A stretch of DNA of 64,000 nt from Verrucomicrobiota bacterium (GCA_017301975.1 JAFLEI010000001.1:248001-312000); one strand, 5' to 3'; counted from the first letter of the stretch, positions 26,441 through 38,160 are shown. Program-made: numbers and translations. The notes: a model not told the origin generated them from the sequence alone.

Positions 26441-27817
26441 TTACCTGGCAGCCTTTGGCCCCTTGCCGCGTACGCTCATTTTGAATGGGACACCGGGGGC
26501 GCTCCATTCGTCGCGGATGACTTTCTCCAAATAGCGCATGTAGCTGTCGGTGAGTTTGGAGGCGCGATTGGCGAAGAGAACGAAGTGCGGCACGGGGATG
26601 GCAAAGCCTTCGGCCTCGTTGACCTGGGTGGCATAGAGCAGCTTGAAGCTGTGCGTGCTGCGCCCCAATGCGCCGGGGGTGTTCTCGATGGCCTGGGCCA
26701 GCAGGCGGTTCAGAGCGCCGGTGCCGATTCGGTTTTGTGAGCCGCTGCGCACTTTTTCGATCTGCACGAAGAGCTTGCCGATGTGGTCCTTGTTCTTTGC
26801 CGAGATGGCGACGAGAGGGGCGTAGTTCAGGAAGAAGAACTCGCGGCGCATCAGCTCATCCAGATGTTCGATACGGTCCTTCTGATTGCCATCGGGATGA
26901 AAGAGGTCCCACTTGTTCATCACGAGGATGCAGGGCTTGCGCTCTTCAAGAATGAACTGGGCGATCTTGCGGTCCTGCATTTTGGCTCCGGCGGCGCAGT
27001 CGATGACGAGCAGGCAAAGATCCGCGCGCTTGATGCTCTGCAAGCTGCGATCCACGCTGGAGATCTCGACGACGGTGTCGAGATTACCACGGCGGCGGAT
27101 GCCGGCTGTGTCGATGAGCTGGTAGTGCTTGCCGTTCCAGGTGGCCTTGATGTCGAGCGCATCACGGGTGGTGCCGGCGACATCGCTGACGATGGCGCGG
27201 TCATGGCCGAGAATGGCGTTCACCAGCGAGGATTTGCCGGCGTTTGGCCGGCCAACGATCGCGAGCTTCAGCGGGCGAGTGTTTTGATGTGCGATGGCAT
27301 CTTCCGTTTCGTTGGACTCCTTCAAATCGAGGCGCTCGGAGACGAGTGCGACGAGTTCGTCGATGCCAAGGCCATGGGCGGCGCTGACTTCAAGGGTGTC
27401 GGGGAAGCCGAATTTGCTGAACTCGCTGGCGTTGAGCTTGCGCTTCGGTGAATCGGCCTTGTTGCAGACGAGAATGACGGGCTTGTTGGTGCGGCGAAGT
27501 TCGCGGGCGAGGCTTTGATCAATCGTGGTGATCCCATCGACCACATCGACCACGAAGAGCAAGAGGTCAGCCACATCTAGGGCGATCGAAGCTTCGATCT
27601 GCACCTGGTCGGTCAAAACGTCGTCCGTGCTGGCGCCGATGCCGCCCGTGTCCATGATCTCAAACCATGCCGGACCCCGGCGACATTGCGCCGTGATGCG
27701 GTCCCGTGTCACACCGGCCTGGTCGTGGACGATGGAGATGGTTTTCCCGGCAAGGCGGTTGAAGAGTGCGGATTTGCCCACATTTGGGCGTCCGACGATG
27801 GCAACGGTTTTGAGCAT
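26441..27817 (-). CDS. der: Ribosome-assembly GTPase Der (EngA)
   Basis: The 458-residue protein has two consecutive GTPase domains, unique to Der: GRPNVGKSALFNRL (P-loop 1, near residue 8) and GRPNAGKSSLVNAIL (P-loop 2, about 188), each followed by its own NKxD (CNKAD and MNKWD), and a C-terminal KH-like domain. Der matures the 50S ribosomal subunit. Length and order are normal. It is 29 bases downstream of pgsA on the same strand, so probably cotranscribed. Confidence 0.97.
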   Translation of the reverse strand: MLKTVAIVGRPNVGKSALFNRLAGKTISIVHDQAGVTRDRITAQCRRGPAWFEIMDTGGIGASTDDVLTDQVQIEASIALDVADLLLFVVDVVDGITTIDQSLARELRRTNKPVILVCNKADSPKRKLNASEFSKFGFPDTLEVSAAHGLGIDELVALVSERLDLKESNETEDAIAHQNTRPLKLAIVGRPNAGKSSLVNAILGHDRAIVSDVAGTTRDALDIKATWNGKHYQLIDTAGIRRRGNLDTVVEISSVDRSLQSIKRADLCLLVIDCAAGAKMQDRKIAQFILEERKPCILVMNKWDLFHPDGNQKDRIEHLDELMRREFFFLNYAPLVAISAKNKDHIGKLFVQIEKVRSGSQNRIGTGALNRLLAQAIENTPGALGRSTHSFKLLYATQVNEAEGFAIPVPHFVLFANRASKLTDSYMRYLEKVIRDEWSAPGVPFKMSVRGKGPKAAR

Positions 27818-27846
27818 TGTTCAGAGAGCACGGTGAGCCCCCCTAG

Positions 27847-28419
27847 TCAATCATGTCCAGCGGCCTGCAACTGCTTGACACCGTCGGCCAGATTGAGAAA
27901 ACCCGACAGGGCGGTGAAGGCGGCGGCAAAAAGGGTGGGCCAGATGAGCCACTCAGGCTTGAGGTCGAGCAGGATCCACAAAATGGCCGCCATCTGGGCA
28001 AAAGTGGCTGTTTTGCCGGTCCAGTGGGTGTGGATTTGGAATTTGCCGGCAAAGTGGTCGATCAGGAAGGCCCCGCCGATGGAGAGCAGGTCGCGGCCGA
28101 TGACCAAAATCGGGAACCACAGGGGAAAATGTTGCCGCCAGGAGGTGAAACTGAGCAGGATGATGGCGGCCAGCATGAGCAATTTGTCCGCGAGGGGGTC
28201 CATGATGGCGCCGAAACGGGTGCGCTGATTGAACCGGCGGGCGATCCAGCCGTCAATCGCGTCACTGATGGAGGCGATGCCGAAGACTGCGGCGGCCCAG
28301 AGGCGCAAGGATTCGTCGGGGTGCTCGCCACGCGCGCTGTCGCCATAATAGATCACCAGCCCGATGAAGACGGGAATCAGCAGGATGCGGAAGATGGTGA
28401 TCTGATTGGCGAGGTTCAC
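27847..28419 (-). CDS. pgsA: CDP-diacylglycerol--glycerol-3-phosphate phosphatidyltransferase
   Basis: This 190-residue integral membrane enzyme carries the CDP-alcohol phosphotransferase motif DAIDGWIARRFNQRTRFG followed by AIMDPLADKLL (D-x2-D-G-x2-A-R-x8-G-x3-D-x3-D), intact. About five or six transmembrane helices fit PgsA. It makes phosphatidylglycerophosphate, the precursor of phosphatidylglycerol. It lies before der and is divergent from aat, with about 70 bases between. Confidence 0.93.
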   Translation of the reverse strand: MNLANQITIFRILLIPVFIGLVIYYGDSARGEHPDESLRLWAAAVFGIASISDAIDGWIARRFNQRTRFGAIMDPLADKLLMLAAIILLSFTSWRQHFPLWFPILVIGRDLLSIGGAFLIDHFAGKFQIHTHWTGKTATFAQMAAILWILLDLKPEWLIWPTLFAAAFTALSGFLNLADGVKQLQAAGHD

Positions 28420-28492
28420 GGCTGCTACGTTCGCTTTTCACGCCTCACGTTCAAGAGTTGAATCATGAAGTTTGATCGCTTTAGAGTGCGCC

Positions 28493-29068
28493 ATGTCGCA
28501 AATCGAGCCCGTGGACCTCTTAAACGCCTACTGCGAGGGAGCCTTCCCGATGGGGGAGGATGATGGCTCCATCTCGTGGTACCGGCCCAAGATGCGCGGG
28601 ATTCTGCCGGTGGCGGATTTTCATGTGCCGCGCCGGTTTGAGCGCTACCTGAAGCAGCATCCGTTCGAAGTGCGCTGGAACACGGCTTTTGGAGATGTCA
28701 TCCGGGGCTGCGCCGACCGTGAGAGCACCTGGATCACAGATGCGATCATGGACACGTATGAGGAACTCCATCGCATCGGGTTTGCGCACTGCGCGGAGGT
28801 CTGGCGTGATGGGAAGCTGCGTGGCGGCGTCTATGGGGTGAGCATCGGCGGGGCTTTTTTTGGCGAATCGATGTTCAGCCGCGAGCCCCAGGCCTCCAAG
28901 GTGGCGCTGACGCACCTGCAATGGCGCCTGCATGAGCGCGGCTATCTGCTGCACGACACGCAGTGGACCACCCCACATCTCGCAATGTTTGGCGGGCACG
29001 AGATCCCCTGCGCGCAGTATCTGGAACTGCTGCAGCGGGCGATCTTGCGCAAAGCGACGTTTATGTGA
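28493..29068 (+). CDS. aat: Leucyl/phenylalanyl-tRNA--protein transferase
   Basis: The 191-residue protein has the Aat signatures YCEGAFPMG near the N terminus, SWYRPKMRGILP, and GVYGVSIGGAFFGESMF in the core. It adds Leu or Phe to proteins with N-terminal Arg or Lys, marking them for ClpAP (N-end rule). ATG 28493 gives the normal N terminus; a TTG at 28472 is possible but less likely. It is slightly shorter than the E. coli protein. Convergent with speA. Confidence 0.95.
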   Translation: MSQIEPVDLLNAYCEGAFPMGEDDGSISWYRPKMRGILPVADFHVPRRFERYLKQHPFEVRWNTAFGDVIRGCADRESTWITDAIMDTYEELHRIGFAHCAEVWRDGKLRGGVYGVSIGGAFFGESMFSREPQASKVALTHLQWRLHERGYLLHDTQWTTPHLAMFGGHEIPCAQYLELLQRAILRKATFM

Positions 29069-29074
29069 GCTGAA

Positions 29075-31042
<1,968 letters not shown>

Positions 31043-31132
31043 GGGCCGCGATTATGGGGGCAAATTCGGAAATGCAAAGCGACATCTCGGAGAGGTGGGC
31101 GGGCGGCGAAATCCCCGGAGGGGACCCGGGGC

Positions 31133-31822
31133 TCAGGGCGCGGCCTTGCGAAAGGCGAAAGGAAGGTAGAGCAGGGAATAAAACACGAGGCCGAGGCCGA
31201 TGGTGCTGAGATTGTACCAAGGCCATGGGCCCAGCTGGTCAAACAGGCTGGCCTGAACCGGCTTTGAGCACTGGAAGGCGTAATTCGCGCCGATGGCGTA
31301 GTTCACGACGGCGATCACGGCATACCATGCCACGGAAAAGGCCATGATGCGTAGCACGGCTCCGGGGCGCGGCCGGACCTTCATGGCGGTGACGACGTAA
31401 ATCGCCGTGATGGGCACACCCGCGTGCATGATGAAGAACATAAAGAAACGTGGGTCAGGATACTCATAGACCAGTGCGGGTGTCAGCAGTCCCTGCAGGG
31501 TTCCGGCGATGCCAAAAAAATACACGACTTCGCAAAAAAACGGACGGCGCGTCCAGAGCGCGATGCCGGCTGCGAGGGTGGCGATGTCGCAGTACTGCAA
31601 TGGCAGCGCGGTGTATACACTGAGCGAGCCGTATAGGGCATGCACCCCCAGACCGACGGGATACAAGGCCAGCAAAATGGAGCCCAGCACCCGCTGCGAG
31701 AGCTCGGCCCAGCGGGTCCGGGAAAGCAGCAGCATGACGATGAACACCCCCAGCGTGATGGCGAGTGCCGCCTTGTGGGATGGGCCGTAGGGATGAAAGG
31801 CGGGAGGCATGGTCCGCATCAT
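31133..31822 (-). CDS. YwaF/TIGR02206-family membrane protein
   Basis: This 229-residue protein has about six or seven transmembrane helices and the family's hallmarks: LPLQYCDIATLAAG in the third helix and MHAGVPITAIYVV later. Function is unknown; members occur widely in Firmicutes and verrucomicrobia. In-frame ATGs at 31819 and 31810 are alternative starts. It is divergent from the DUF3592 gene, with about 45 bases between, and about 90 bases downstream is the speA start. Confidence 0.85.
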   Translation of the reverse strand: MMRTMPPAFHPYGPSHKAALAITLGVFIVMLLLSRTRWAELSQRVLGSILLALYPVGLGVHALYGSLSVYTALPLQYCDIATLAAGIALWTRRPFFCEVVYFFGIAGTLQGLLTPALVYEYPDPRFFMFFIMHAGVPITAIYVVTAMKVRPRPGAVLRIMAFSVAWYAVIAVVNYAIGANYAFQCSKPVQASLFDQLGPWPWYNLSTIGLGLVFYSLLYLPFAFRKAAP

Positions 31823-31867
31823 ACGCGGATGTTGCGGAAGTCAGTCGGTTTGTGCCATGGTGTGAAG

Positions 31868-33655
31868 ATGTTGCACGCCACTCGTTCCTCCGCCCGTTCC
31901 ACAAAACAGATGAGTGGTGGTTGTGCAGTCTTGTTTGGCCTGCCCTTCATCCTGGCGGGTCTGGCCATCGGCGCTTTCACCTACTTTCCGGCGATCAGTT
32001 CGTGGTGGTCCGCACGCGGCTGGGAGGAGGTGCCCTGCTGGATCGAAGCCGCCGAACTCAAGTCGTCCGAAAGCGACGAAGGCGGGGCAACCTACAGTGT
32101 GGAGGCCTCTTACCGCTATGAGTTTGACCGGCACTGGTACCATGGCAGCGAAGTGAGTTTTTCCAGCGGGTCAGATAACTTCGGCGATTTCCAGGAGCAG
32201 ACGTTCCAAAAGCTCCAGTCATCGAAGGACAGGGAAGGGAAGTTCCGCTGTTTTGTCAATCCGTCCAAACCAGAGCAGGCAGTGCTGTTTCGCGATCTCC
32301 GCTGGGGGCTGCTGCTGGTGATGACGCTCTTCCCCACGCTTTTTCCGCTGGCGGGTTTTGTGGTTTCCATCGGCGGCTGGCTGCAGTCACGCAAGGAACG
32401 CCAGAAACAAAAGCTGGCCGCGCTCCATCCGGATGAACCATGGAAATGGCGGCCGGAATGGGTGGGTGACACGGTTCACACCACGAAGGACGGACTTCTC
32501 TTCATCCTTGGAATCGCGGGCTGGATTCTTGTGGTGCAGCTGCCGCTGGCGCTTGCCGTCATTCTCGGAGGAGAACTGGGGAAATCCGCCATGGCCGTGC
32601 TGGCGCTGCTGCCCGCGCTGCTGGCATGGATTCCACTCCGCCTGGCTTGGAAGAGGATCAAGTCGCGCCTCGCCTTCGGACGACCGTCGTTGCAGCTGCG
32701 GCGGTTTCCGGCCACGACAGGATCAGTTTTGGAGGGAGATCTGCGCTTCAACCGCATGCTTTCGCCCATGACCACGATTTCCGTACGGGTGCTCTGTCAG
32801 CGGCAGATCACCCGTCGAAGCGGTGATTCGCGGATGACCGCCAAGGAAACCATCTGGGAACACACCGAGACGCTTTCTGCCGCCGAGGCACGCCGGGACA
32901 GCGGCGGCGTGGCAATCCCGCTGCGCATGGGCATTCCACGCGGACTCCCGGCTTCGGCGCCGGATGAAGCCTCGATCATCAACACGGAGGGCGAGCAGCA
33001 TGTGTGGACGCTCGAAATCAGTTCCCCGCAGGGGGGCAAGCCGGCTGTCCTGCCCCTGCCCATGTTCACGGGCAATGAGGAGGCCGGGGATGAAGATGCT
33101 GTCATCCATGCGCCTGCGGAGGTGGTCGCTTTGAGCACGGAGGATCTCGTGTCCCGATTGCAGGCGCGTGGCGTGCGGGCGGAATTTGATTCGAACGGCA
33201 TTCCCACCCTGCTCGACTGCCCGGCGGCCCGGAACCGCTCCGCGAGCTGGTTCCTGCTGTTGTTTGGCAGCGTGTGGTTCGCTGCATTTGTGTTCATGAC
33301 GTATCAGGGGGCTCCGCTGATCTTTCGGCTCATCTGGGGGATCACCTCACCGCTTATTTTGGGATCGGGACTGTGGACGCTGCTGCACAATCGCCGTGTT
33401 GAATTGACCGTGGGCGAGCTGCGCATCCTGAACCGCATCGGGCCGTTCTATTCCTGGCGCGAGAGCTTTGAGCCACGCCACTTCACCGGCTTCGTCCACG
33501 ATACCAACGTTCAGTCCGGCAGCCAGTTCTACTACCGCGTGCGGGGGGAGACGATCTTCGATCAAAAGAAAACTTTGATCGATGGCATCGCCGAATCTGT
33601 CACGGCGGAGACGCTTGCAAAACGGCTGGAGCAATGGCGCAGGCGCGTGGGGTGA
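31868..33655 (+). CDS. DUF3592 multi-pass membrane protein
   Basis: The 595-residue protein begins with a helix (about 18-36), then a DUF3592-like extracytoplasmic domain (about 40-140, with the W-x-x-x-PC-W start and VNPSKPEQAVLFRDLRWG near its end), followed by further helices at about 150-175, 215-255, and 480-520. It resembles DUF3592 proteins of unknown role. MSGGCAV at 31910 is an alternative start. The upstream open frame overlaps the divergent YwaF gene and is not coding. Confidence 0.8.
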   Translation: MLHATRSSARSTKQMSGGCAVLFGLPFILAGLAIGAFTYFPAISSWWSARGWEEVPCWIEAAELKSSESDEGGATYSVEASYRYEFDRHWYHGSEVSFSSGSDNFGDFQEQTFQKLQSSKDREGKFRCFVNPSKPEQAVLFRDLRWGLLLVMTLFPTLFPLAGFVVSIGGWLQSRKERQKQKLAALHPDEPWKWRPEWVGDTVHTTKDGLLFILGIAGWILVVQLPLALAVILGGELGKSAMAVLALLPALLAWIPLRLAWKRIKSRLAFGRPSLQLRRFPATTGSVLEGDLRFNRMLSPMTTISVRVLCQRQITRRSGDSRMTAKETIWEHTETLSAAEARRDSGGVAIPLRMGIPRGLPASAPDEASIINTEGEQHVWTLEISSPQGGKPAVLPLPMFTGNEEAGDEDAVIHAPAEVVALSTEDLVSRLQARGVRAEFDSNGIPTLLDCPAARNRSASWFLLLFGSVWFAAFVFMTYQGAPLIFRLIWGITSPLILGSGLWTLLHNRRVELTVGELRILNRIGPFYSWRESFEPRHFTGFVHDTNVQSGSQFYYRVRGETIFDQKKTLIDGIAESVTAETLAKRLEQWRRRVG

Positions 33656-33663
33656 GCCACCCA

Positions 33664-35001
33664 CTAGCCCCCGTCTCGCAGCGCCACGGCAGGATCCACG
33701 CGTGCAGCAAACCATGAAGGCACCAGCGCAGCCATCAGGCAGAGGGCGATGGCGGTGGCACAGATGGCAAGAATCTTCTCTGGATCAATGTGGGCGGGGA
33801 TGCTGGAGAGGAAATAAATGTCCTGCGGAAAGATGTCGCGCCCGGTGATGTTGGAAATCTGATCGCGCAGCCAGTTACGAATGCTGAGGAAGAAGAATCC
33901 TCCCGCGAGCCCGGCCATCGCACCGACGAGTGCCACGATGCCCGCCTGCGAAACAAAGATGGCAATAATCTGCCAGGCGCGCGTGCCAAGCGCAGTGAGG
34001 ATGCCGATCTCGCGGCGCTTTTTCACGGTGACGGTGATGGTGGTGTTCATCACGCAAATGGCGGCCACGAGCATGATGAACAGCAGCAAAAACCACATCA
34101 TCGTCTCCTGGTTTTTCACGGATTCCAGCATCATGCCGTGCTCCTGCTCCCAAGTGCGGTAGGCCCAGCTTTCTGGCAGCGCTCCGGACTGGTAGATCTT
34201 GGTCATGACACGATCGGCATTGTCCGGGTCCTTCAGCTCCAGCTCGATGCCGCTGATGCCGCTGTCGAGGTTGAAAAATTCCTGCGCGACATGGAGCGGC
34301 ACGTAGCCGCGTTTTCCAGCGGTGTCTTCGCGCAGCGTGGCAACGAGCTTGAGGTCCTTTGACAGGATGGTGACATTGTCGAGAGCTGCGGCCCGCTTTT
34401 TCTTGTCTTCATCTTCGGGGATCTCACGATACTTTTGAATGAACTGGTTCACGCTTTCTGCGGCATGTACGACTAGAGTGTCTCCAACTTTTGCTCCGAG
34501 TGACTTCGCGAATCTATCGCTGAGAATAATCGTGTCGTTCTGAAGGTCGAACGTTCCTTCCTTGATGTGCTTCTTGAGTTTTTGCAGGAGTCCGTTGTCT
34601 TTCTCATCGGCCATGCCGATGACGCTGACCCCTTGAAGGCTCCCTTCGTTTTCGACCACGAGGATGCCCAGATGACCATCCCGAGTTCTCTCTGCCACCG
34701 GCACGGCGGAAACAACCTCAGGGCGCTGAACGAGGGTTTTCTGCAGTTCACGCCAATCAACGGGTTTCGAACCTTCGGCTTCACCCTCCAGCGCACCCAA
34801 AGGTTCCACTATGGCATGCGGCTCAAAGCCGATGAGCATCTGCCGGTACTCGCGCTGCCAGCCACTGAACACGGACATCACAAAGACCAGCACGCCGACG
34901 CCGAGCATGACGCCGAGCATCGAGATCACGGTGATGACCGAGATGAACGAGCGCGTGGGCCGCAGGTAGCGCAGGGCGAGGAAGAGGGGGGCGCTGGTCA
35001 T
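33664..35001 (-). CDS. LolC/LolE-type ABC transporter permease (FtsX family)
   Basis: The 445-residue protein has an N-terminal helix (about 20-45), a large periplasmic MacB-like core (about 50-290), and three C-terminal helices carrying the FtsX domain (TVTVKKRREIGILTALG). This is the LolC/LolE topology: with an ATPase (LolD) such proteins release lipoproteins from the inner membrane. It is the downstream member of a tandem pair, 39 bases after its paralogue. No LolD gene is in the window. Confidence 0.9.
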   Translation of the reverse strand: MTSAPLFLALRYLRPTRSFISVITVISMLGVMLGVGVLVFVMSVFSGWQREYRQMLIGFEPHAIVEPLGALEGEAEGSKPVDWRELQKTLVQRPEVVSAVPVAERTRDGHLGILVVENEGSLQGVSVIGMADEKDNGLLQKLKKHIKEGTFDLQNDTIILSDRFAKSLGAKVGDTLVVHAAESVNQFIQKYREIPEDEDKKKRAAALDNVTILSKDLKLVATLREDTAGKRGYVPLHVAQEFFNLDSGISGIELELKDPDNADRVMTKIYQSGALPESWAYRTWEQEHGMMLESVKNQETMMWFLLLFIMLVAAICVMNTTITVTVKKRREIGILTALGTRAWQIIAIFVSQAGIVALVGAMAGLAGGFFFLSIRNWLRDQISNITGRDIFPQDIYFLSSIPAHIDPEKILAICATAIALCLMAALVPSWFAARVDPAVALRDGG

Positions 35002-35040
35002 GGGGGCTTGGAAGTTGTTAGGGTGGAGGACTGCTCTAGA

Positions 35041-36339
35041 TCAGTCACGCAGCGCCACCGCAGGGTCCACGCGGGAGGCCAGCCAGGCGGGTGGCAGGGC
35101 GGCCAGCAGGCAGAACAGGATCGAGCCCACGCAGGTGACGACGATGAACCAGGGCTCGATCTGGGCCGGGATGGTGGCCAGGAACATGCCGGAGTCGGCA
35201 TTGGCGCTGCCACCGCTCAGGACCGCGATGCCCATGCGGATGTCATCCCGGTACTGCAGCACGAGTCCGCTGAGCACGAGCCCCGCCAGCGTTCCGAGAA
35301 TTCCCACGAAGGCTGCCTGTGAGACGAAGATGCCAATGATCTGACTCTGCGGGGAGCCTAGCGCTGTCAGCACGCCGATCTCGCGCCGCTTCTGGGTCGT
35401 GACGGTGATGGTCGTGTTCATGACCGAGAATGCCGCGACGACTGCGATGATCAGGAGGACGATCCACATCATCACACGCTCGTTGCTCATGGCGGCCAGA
35501 CGTGCATCGCCGGCATCGGTCCACAGTGAGGCGCTCCAGGTGGCGGGGATGACTCCCGCGGCGGCGAAGCGTTTGATCACCTCCTTGACCTCGCCCGGCT
35601 GCTTCAGTTCGATGAGCACGCCGCTGACCTTTTCGCCAAAGCCGAAGATCTGCTGGGCGGTTTCCAGGGTGACATAGCCGTAGGTGCCGGCGGATTCCAC
35701 ACGCGTGGTGCCCAGCAGCTTGATCTCCCTGGGGTTCAGCTTGATCTCCTCATAGGCGGCATGGCGCTTGGCTTCGTCCTGCTCGTCTGAGGCGATGCGG
35801 AAACGTTTCACCGCGCTGGTGACATTGCCGGAGGCATAGACGCTGATGGTGTCACCGGGGTGGGCATTGAGCCCGCCCGCCACGTAATCGGCGCAGACCA
35901 CACCACCCGGAGTGAGATCCAGCGAGCCTTCGAGCTTGTGCTTCGCCACTTTGGCCATGTAAAACTTCGCGCCAGCCTCTGGCAGGCCCAGCACGTCCAT
36001 GCCGGACTGCTGGCCATCGTGCTCCGCAAACATCGTGCCGCCTACATAGCTGCTGGCGGCCAGCACATCCGGTTGCTGGCGCACTTTGGCGAGCACGTCG
36101 GCCGCAGATTGGGGATCGGCAGGCTTTGTGTCCTGCGGATGCAGCAGGATGTGCGGCTCCGATCCGATTAGGACTTTTCGGAATTCGCCCTCAAAACCTT
36201 TCATGACCGAACTGACCACGATCATCATCAGCACGCCCACCGCGACACCGAGGATCGAGATCACGGTGATGACCGAGACAAACGAACGCTTCGCGCGCAG
36301 ATAGCGGCGGGCCAGGAAGAAGGTGACGTTCGAAAGCAT
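35041..36339 (-). CDS. LolC/LolE-type ABC transporter permease (paralogue)
   Basis: The 432-residue protein is the upstream paralogue of the permease at 33664, with the same order: N-terminal helix with SVITVISILGVAVGVLMMIV, periplasmic core, and three C-terminal helices with TVTTQKRREIGVLTALGS. The pair likely forms a heterodimeric LolCE-like complex in the inner membrane. The two differ enough in the periplasmic core to suggest distinct roles. It is preceded by the MFS small subunit gene on the same strand. Confidence 0.9.
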   Translation of the reverse strand: MLSNVTFFLARRYLRAKRSFVSVITVISILGVAVGVLMMIVVSSVMKGFEGEFRKVLIGSEPHILLHPQDTKPADPQSAADVLAKVRQQPDVLAASSYVGGTMFAEHDGQQSGMDVLGLPEAGAKFYMAKVAKHKLEGSLDLTPGGVVCADYVAGGLNAHPGDTISVYASGNVTSAVKRFRIASDEQDEAKRHAAYEEIKLNPREIKLLGTTRVESAGTYGYVTLETAQQIFGFGEKVSGVLIELKQPGEVKEVIKRFAAAGVIPATWSASLWTDAGDARLAAMSNERVMMWIVLLIIAVVAAFSVMNTTITVTTQKRREIGVLTALGSPQSQIIGIFVSQAAFVGILGTLAGLVLSGLVLQYRDDIRMGIAVLSGGSANADSGMFLATIPAQIEPWFIVVTCVGSILFCLLAALPPAWLASRVDPAVALRD

Positions 36340-36366
36340 GTGGGGCGCAACAAAGCGATGCCCGCG

Positions 36367-36486
36367 CTACTTCGCAACTGCCGTGATGCCAAACAAAGGC
36401 AGCGATTTCAGCACGGACTGATACACGCCCCAGCCGAGCGGCACGGTGATCCAAGTCCAGACGAGGAGAAGGGTGAGGGCTTTCAT
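36367..36486 (-). CDS. MFS transporter small subunit (39 aa)
   Basis: A 39-residue ORF, MKALTLLLVWTWITVPLGWG then VYQSVLKSLPLFGITAVAK, begins 7 bases after the stop of the OFA-family MFS gene. It is a single membrane helix with a W-x-x-x-PLxxGVY pattern matching the small subunit often coded beside OFA-type MFS carriers. It is below the length most gene finders accept. Likely forms a complex with that transporter, stabilising or regulating it. Confidence 0.75.
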   Translation of the reverse strand: MKALTLLLVWTWITVPLGWGVYQSVLKSLPLFGITAVAK

Positions 36487-36493
36487 GGGGGAT

Positions 36494-37837
36494 TCAGGGG
36501 CGGGCTGTTTCAGCGAGGTGGTATTTGGAATCGACGGGGCGGACGAGCAGGTTGGAGATCAAACCGACGACAAGCAGGCCGACCATGAGGTGAAAGATCG
36601 AGTTGTAGGCCTGTTCCGGCGGCATGACTTTTTTGTTCGCCTCGGAAAGACGGTCCATGAGCTGAGGGCCAAGGATTGCTGCCGCCGACCAGGCGGTGAT
36701 GAGGCGTCCATGGATCGCTCCGACTTGGTAGCTGCCAAAGAGATCGCGCAGGTAGGCCGGGATCGTGGCAAAGCCGCCGCCATACATCGTGAGAATCAGC
36801 CCGGTGGCCACGACGAAGAGTGTCACGCTGCCCTGGCCCTGGATCCACGGCACGCTGGCATACAAGACGGCACCGAGAATGAAGTAGATGCAGTAGATGC
36901 CCTTGCGCCCGATGAAGTCGGACATCGAAGACCAAAAAAAACGCCCGCCGAGATTGCAGAGCGAAAGCAGGCCGACGTATCCGGCCGCTGCGGCCGGCGT
37001 GACCTTGAACATGTCCTGAATCATCGGAGAGGCTTGTCCGAGGATGCCGATGCCGGCGCTCACATTCATGCAGAGCACCACCCAGAGCATCCAAAACTGA
37101 GGTGTCTTCCAGGCGGTGTCCACGGCGACGTTCGCCGTCGTGACCAGTTTTGAAACATGCTCCTTGGGCACCCAGCCAGCGGGTTGCCAGCCTTCAGGCG
37201 GCACGCGCACGATCAATGCCCCAAACAGCATCGAGATGGCATAAAGACCCGCCATCACCAGCAGTGCCTCACCGGCCCCCACTGAACTGGCCGTGGCAAA
37301 GCGCTTCATCAGTTCCTCCGCCAGCGGGCCGCCGATGAGGGCACCGCCGCCGAAACCCATGATCGCCATGCCGGTGGCCATGCCGGGGCGGTCAGGGAAC
37401 CATTTCATCAAGGTGGAAACCGGTGCAATGTAGCCGAGCCCCAGCCCAATGCCGCCGATAAGGCCATATCCCGCATACAGCAGCCAGAGTTGATGCCAGC
37501 GCACGGCGAATGCGGCGAGCACCAGACCGCTGCAAAAGCAAAGCATGCTGGCAAGCATGGTTTTACGCGGGCCGCTGCGCTCCACCCACTTGCCAAAGAA
37601 CGCTGCCGACAGTCCGAGCAGGGCAAGCGCGATCGAATACGCCACGCCGACATCGGCTTCGCTCCAATCACCGGCACCGGTTGCTGTGATGCCCAGTGCC
37701 CTGGCGAGCGGCTTCTTGAAAACGCTGAATCCATACACCTGCCCGATGCACATGTGAACAGCGATGGCGGCAGGTGGGACGAGCCAGCGGCTGAAGCCGG
37801 GGCTGGCGACGGTGGCTTCACGGGAGAGGAAAGACAT
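36494..37837 (-). CDS. OFA-family MFS transporter (oxalate/formate antiporter type)
   Basis: The 447-residue protein has 12 predicted transmembrane helices. The N-terminal AIAVHMCIGQVYGFSVFKKP and mid-protein GGIGLGLGYIAPVSTLMKWF are typical of the OFA (oxalate:formate antiporter) family, which exchange small monocarboxylates. ATG 37837 is the start; an earlier in-frame start would add 43 residues unlike the family. Substrate unknown. The 39-residue small subunit lies 7 bases downstream. Confidence 0.9.
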   Translation of the reverse strand: MSFLSREATVASPGFSRWLVPPAAIAVHMCIGQVYGFSVFKKPLARALGITATGAGDWSEADVGVAYSIALALLGLSAAFFGKWVERSGPRKTMLASMLCFCSGLVLAAFAVRWHQLWLLYAGYGLIGGIGLGLGYIAPVSTLMKWFPDRPGMATGMAIMGFGGGALIGGPLAEELMKRFATASSVGAGEALLVMAGLYAISMLFGALIVRVPPEGWQPAGWVPKEHVSKLVTTANVAVDTAWKTPQFWMLWVVLCMNVSAGIGILGQASPMIQDMFKVTPAAAAGYVGLLSLCNLGGRFFWSSMSDFIGRKGIYCIYFILGAVLYASVPWIQGQGSVTLFVVATGLILTMYGGGFATIPAYLRDLFGSYQVGAIHGRLITAWSAAAILGPQLMDRLSEANKKVMPPEQAYNSIFHLMVGLLVVGLISNLLVRPVDSKYHLAETARP

Positions 37838-37980
37838 GGTGGTAGGGAGTAGGAGACCGCCGGTGGTTTTCTGGCGGATCGGGCAAGGAAAGCTCAAAGA
37901 TCGACAAGAAACGCCCGGTTTCATACGTTTCGAGCACCGGCCGGTCATTTCATCGGCCACACCCATACCAACCTACCTCG

Positions 37981-38160
37981 ATGAAAACACTGCTCACGAT
38001 CTGCGCCCTCTCCTTCACTTCGGTCGCCATGGCCGCTGACAAATGCCCCATCAGCGGCAAGCCTGCTGACTCCAGCATCACCAGCACCGGCAAGGACGGC
38101 AAAACCGTCGCTTTCTGCTGCGAGAAGTGCAAAGCGAAGTTCGACGCCAAGAACAAGTAA
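37981..38160 (+). CDS. Small secreted Cys-rich protein, TRASH/YHS-like
   Basis: A 59-residue ORF has a signal peptide (MKTLLTICALSFTSVAMA) and a mature peptide with CPISGKPAD and FCCEKCKAKF. The Cys pattern resembles YHS/TRASH metal-binding modules, which often bind copper or other soft metals. It is short of usual gene-finder limits. A strong terminator follows, 34 bases after the stop, supporting a separate small transcript. Function inferred from the Cys pattern only. Confidence 0.75.
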   Translation: MKTLLTICALSFTSVAMAADKCPISGKPADSSITSTGKDGKTVAFCCEKCKAKFDAKNK

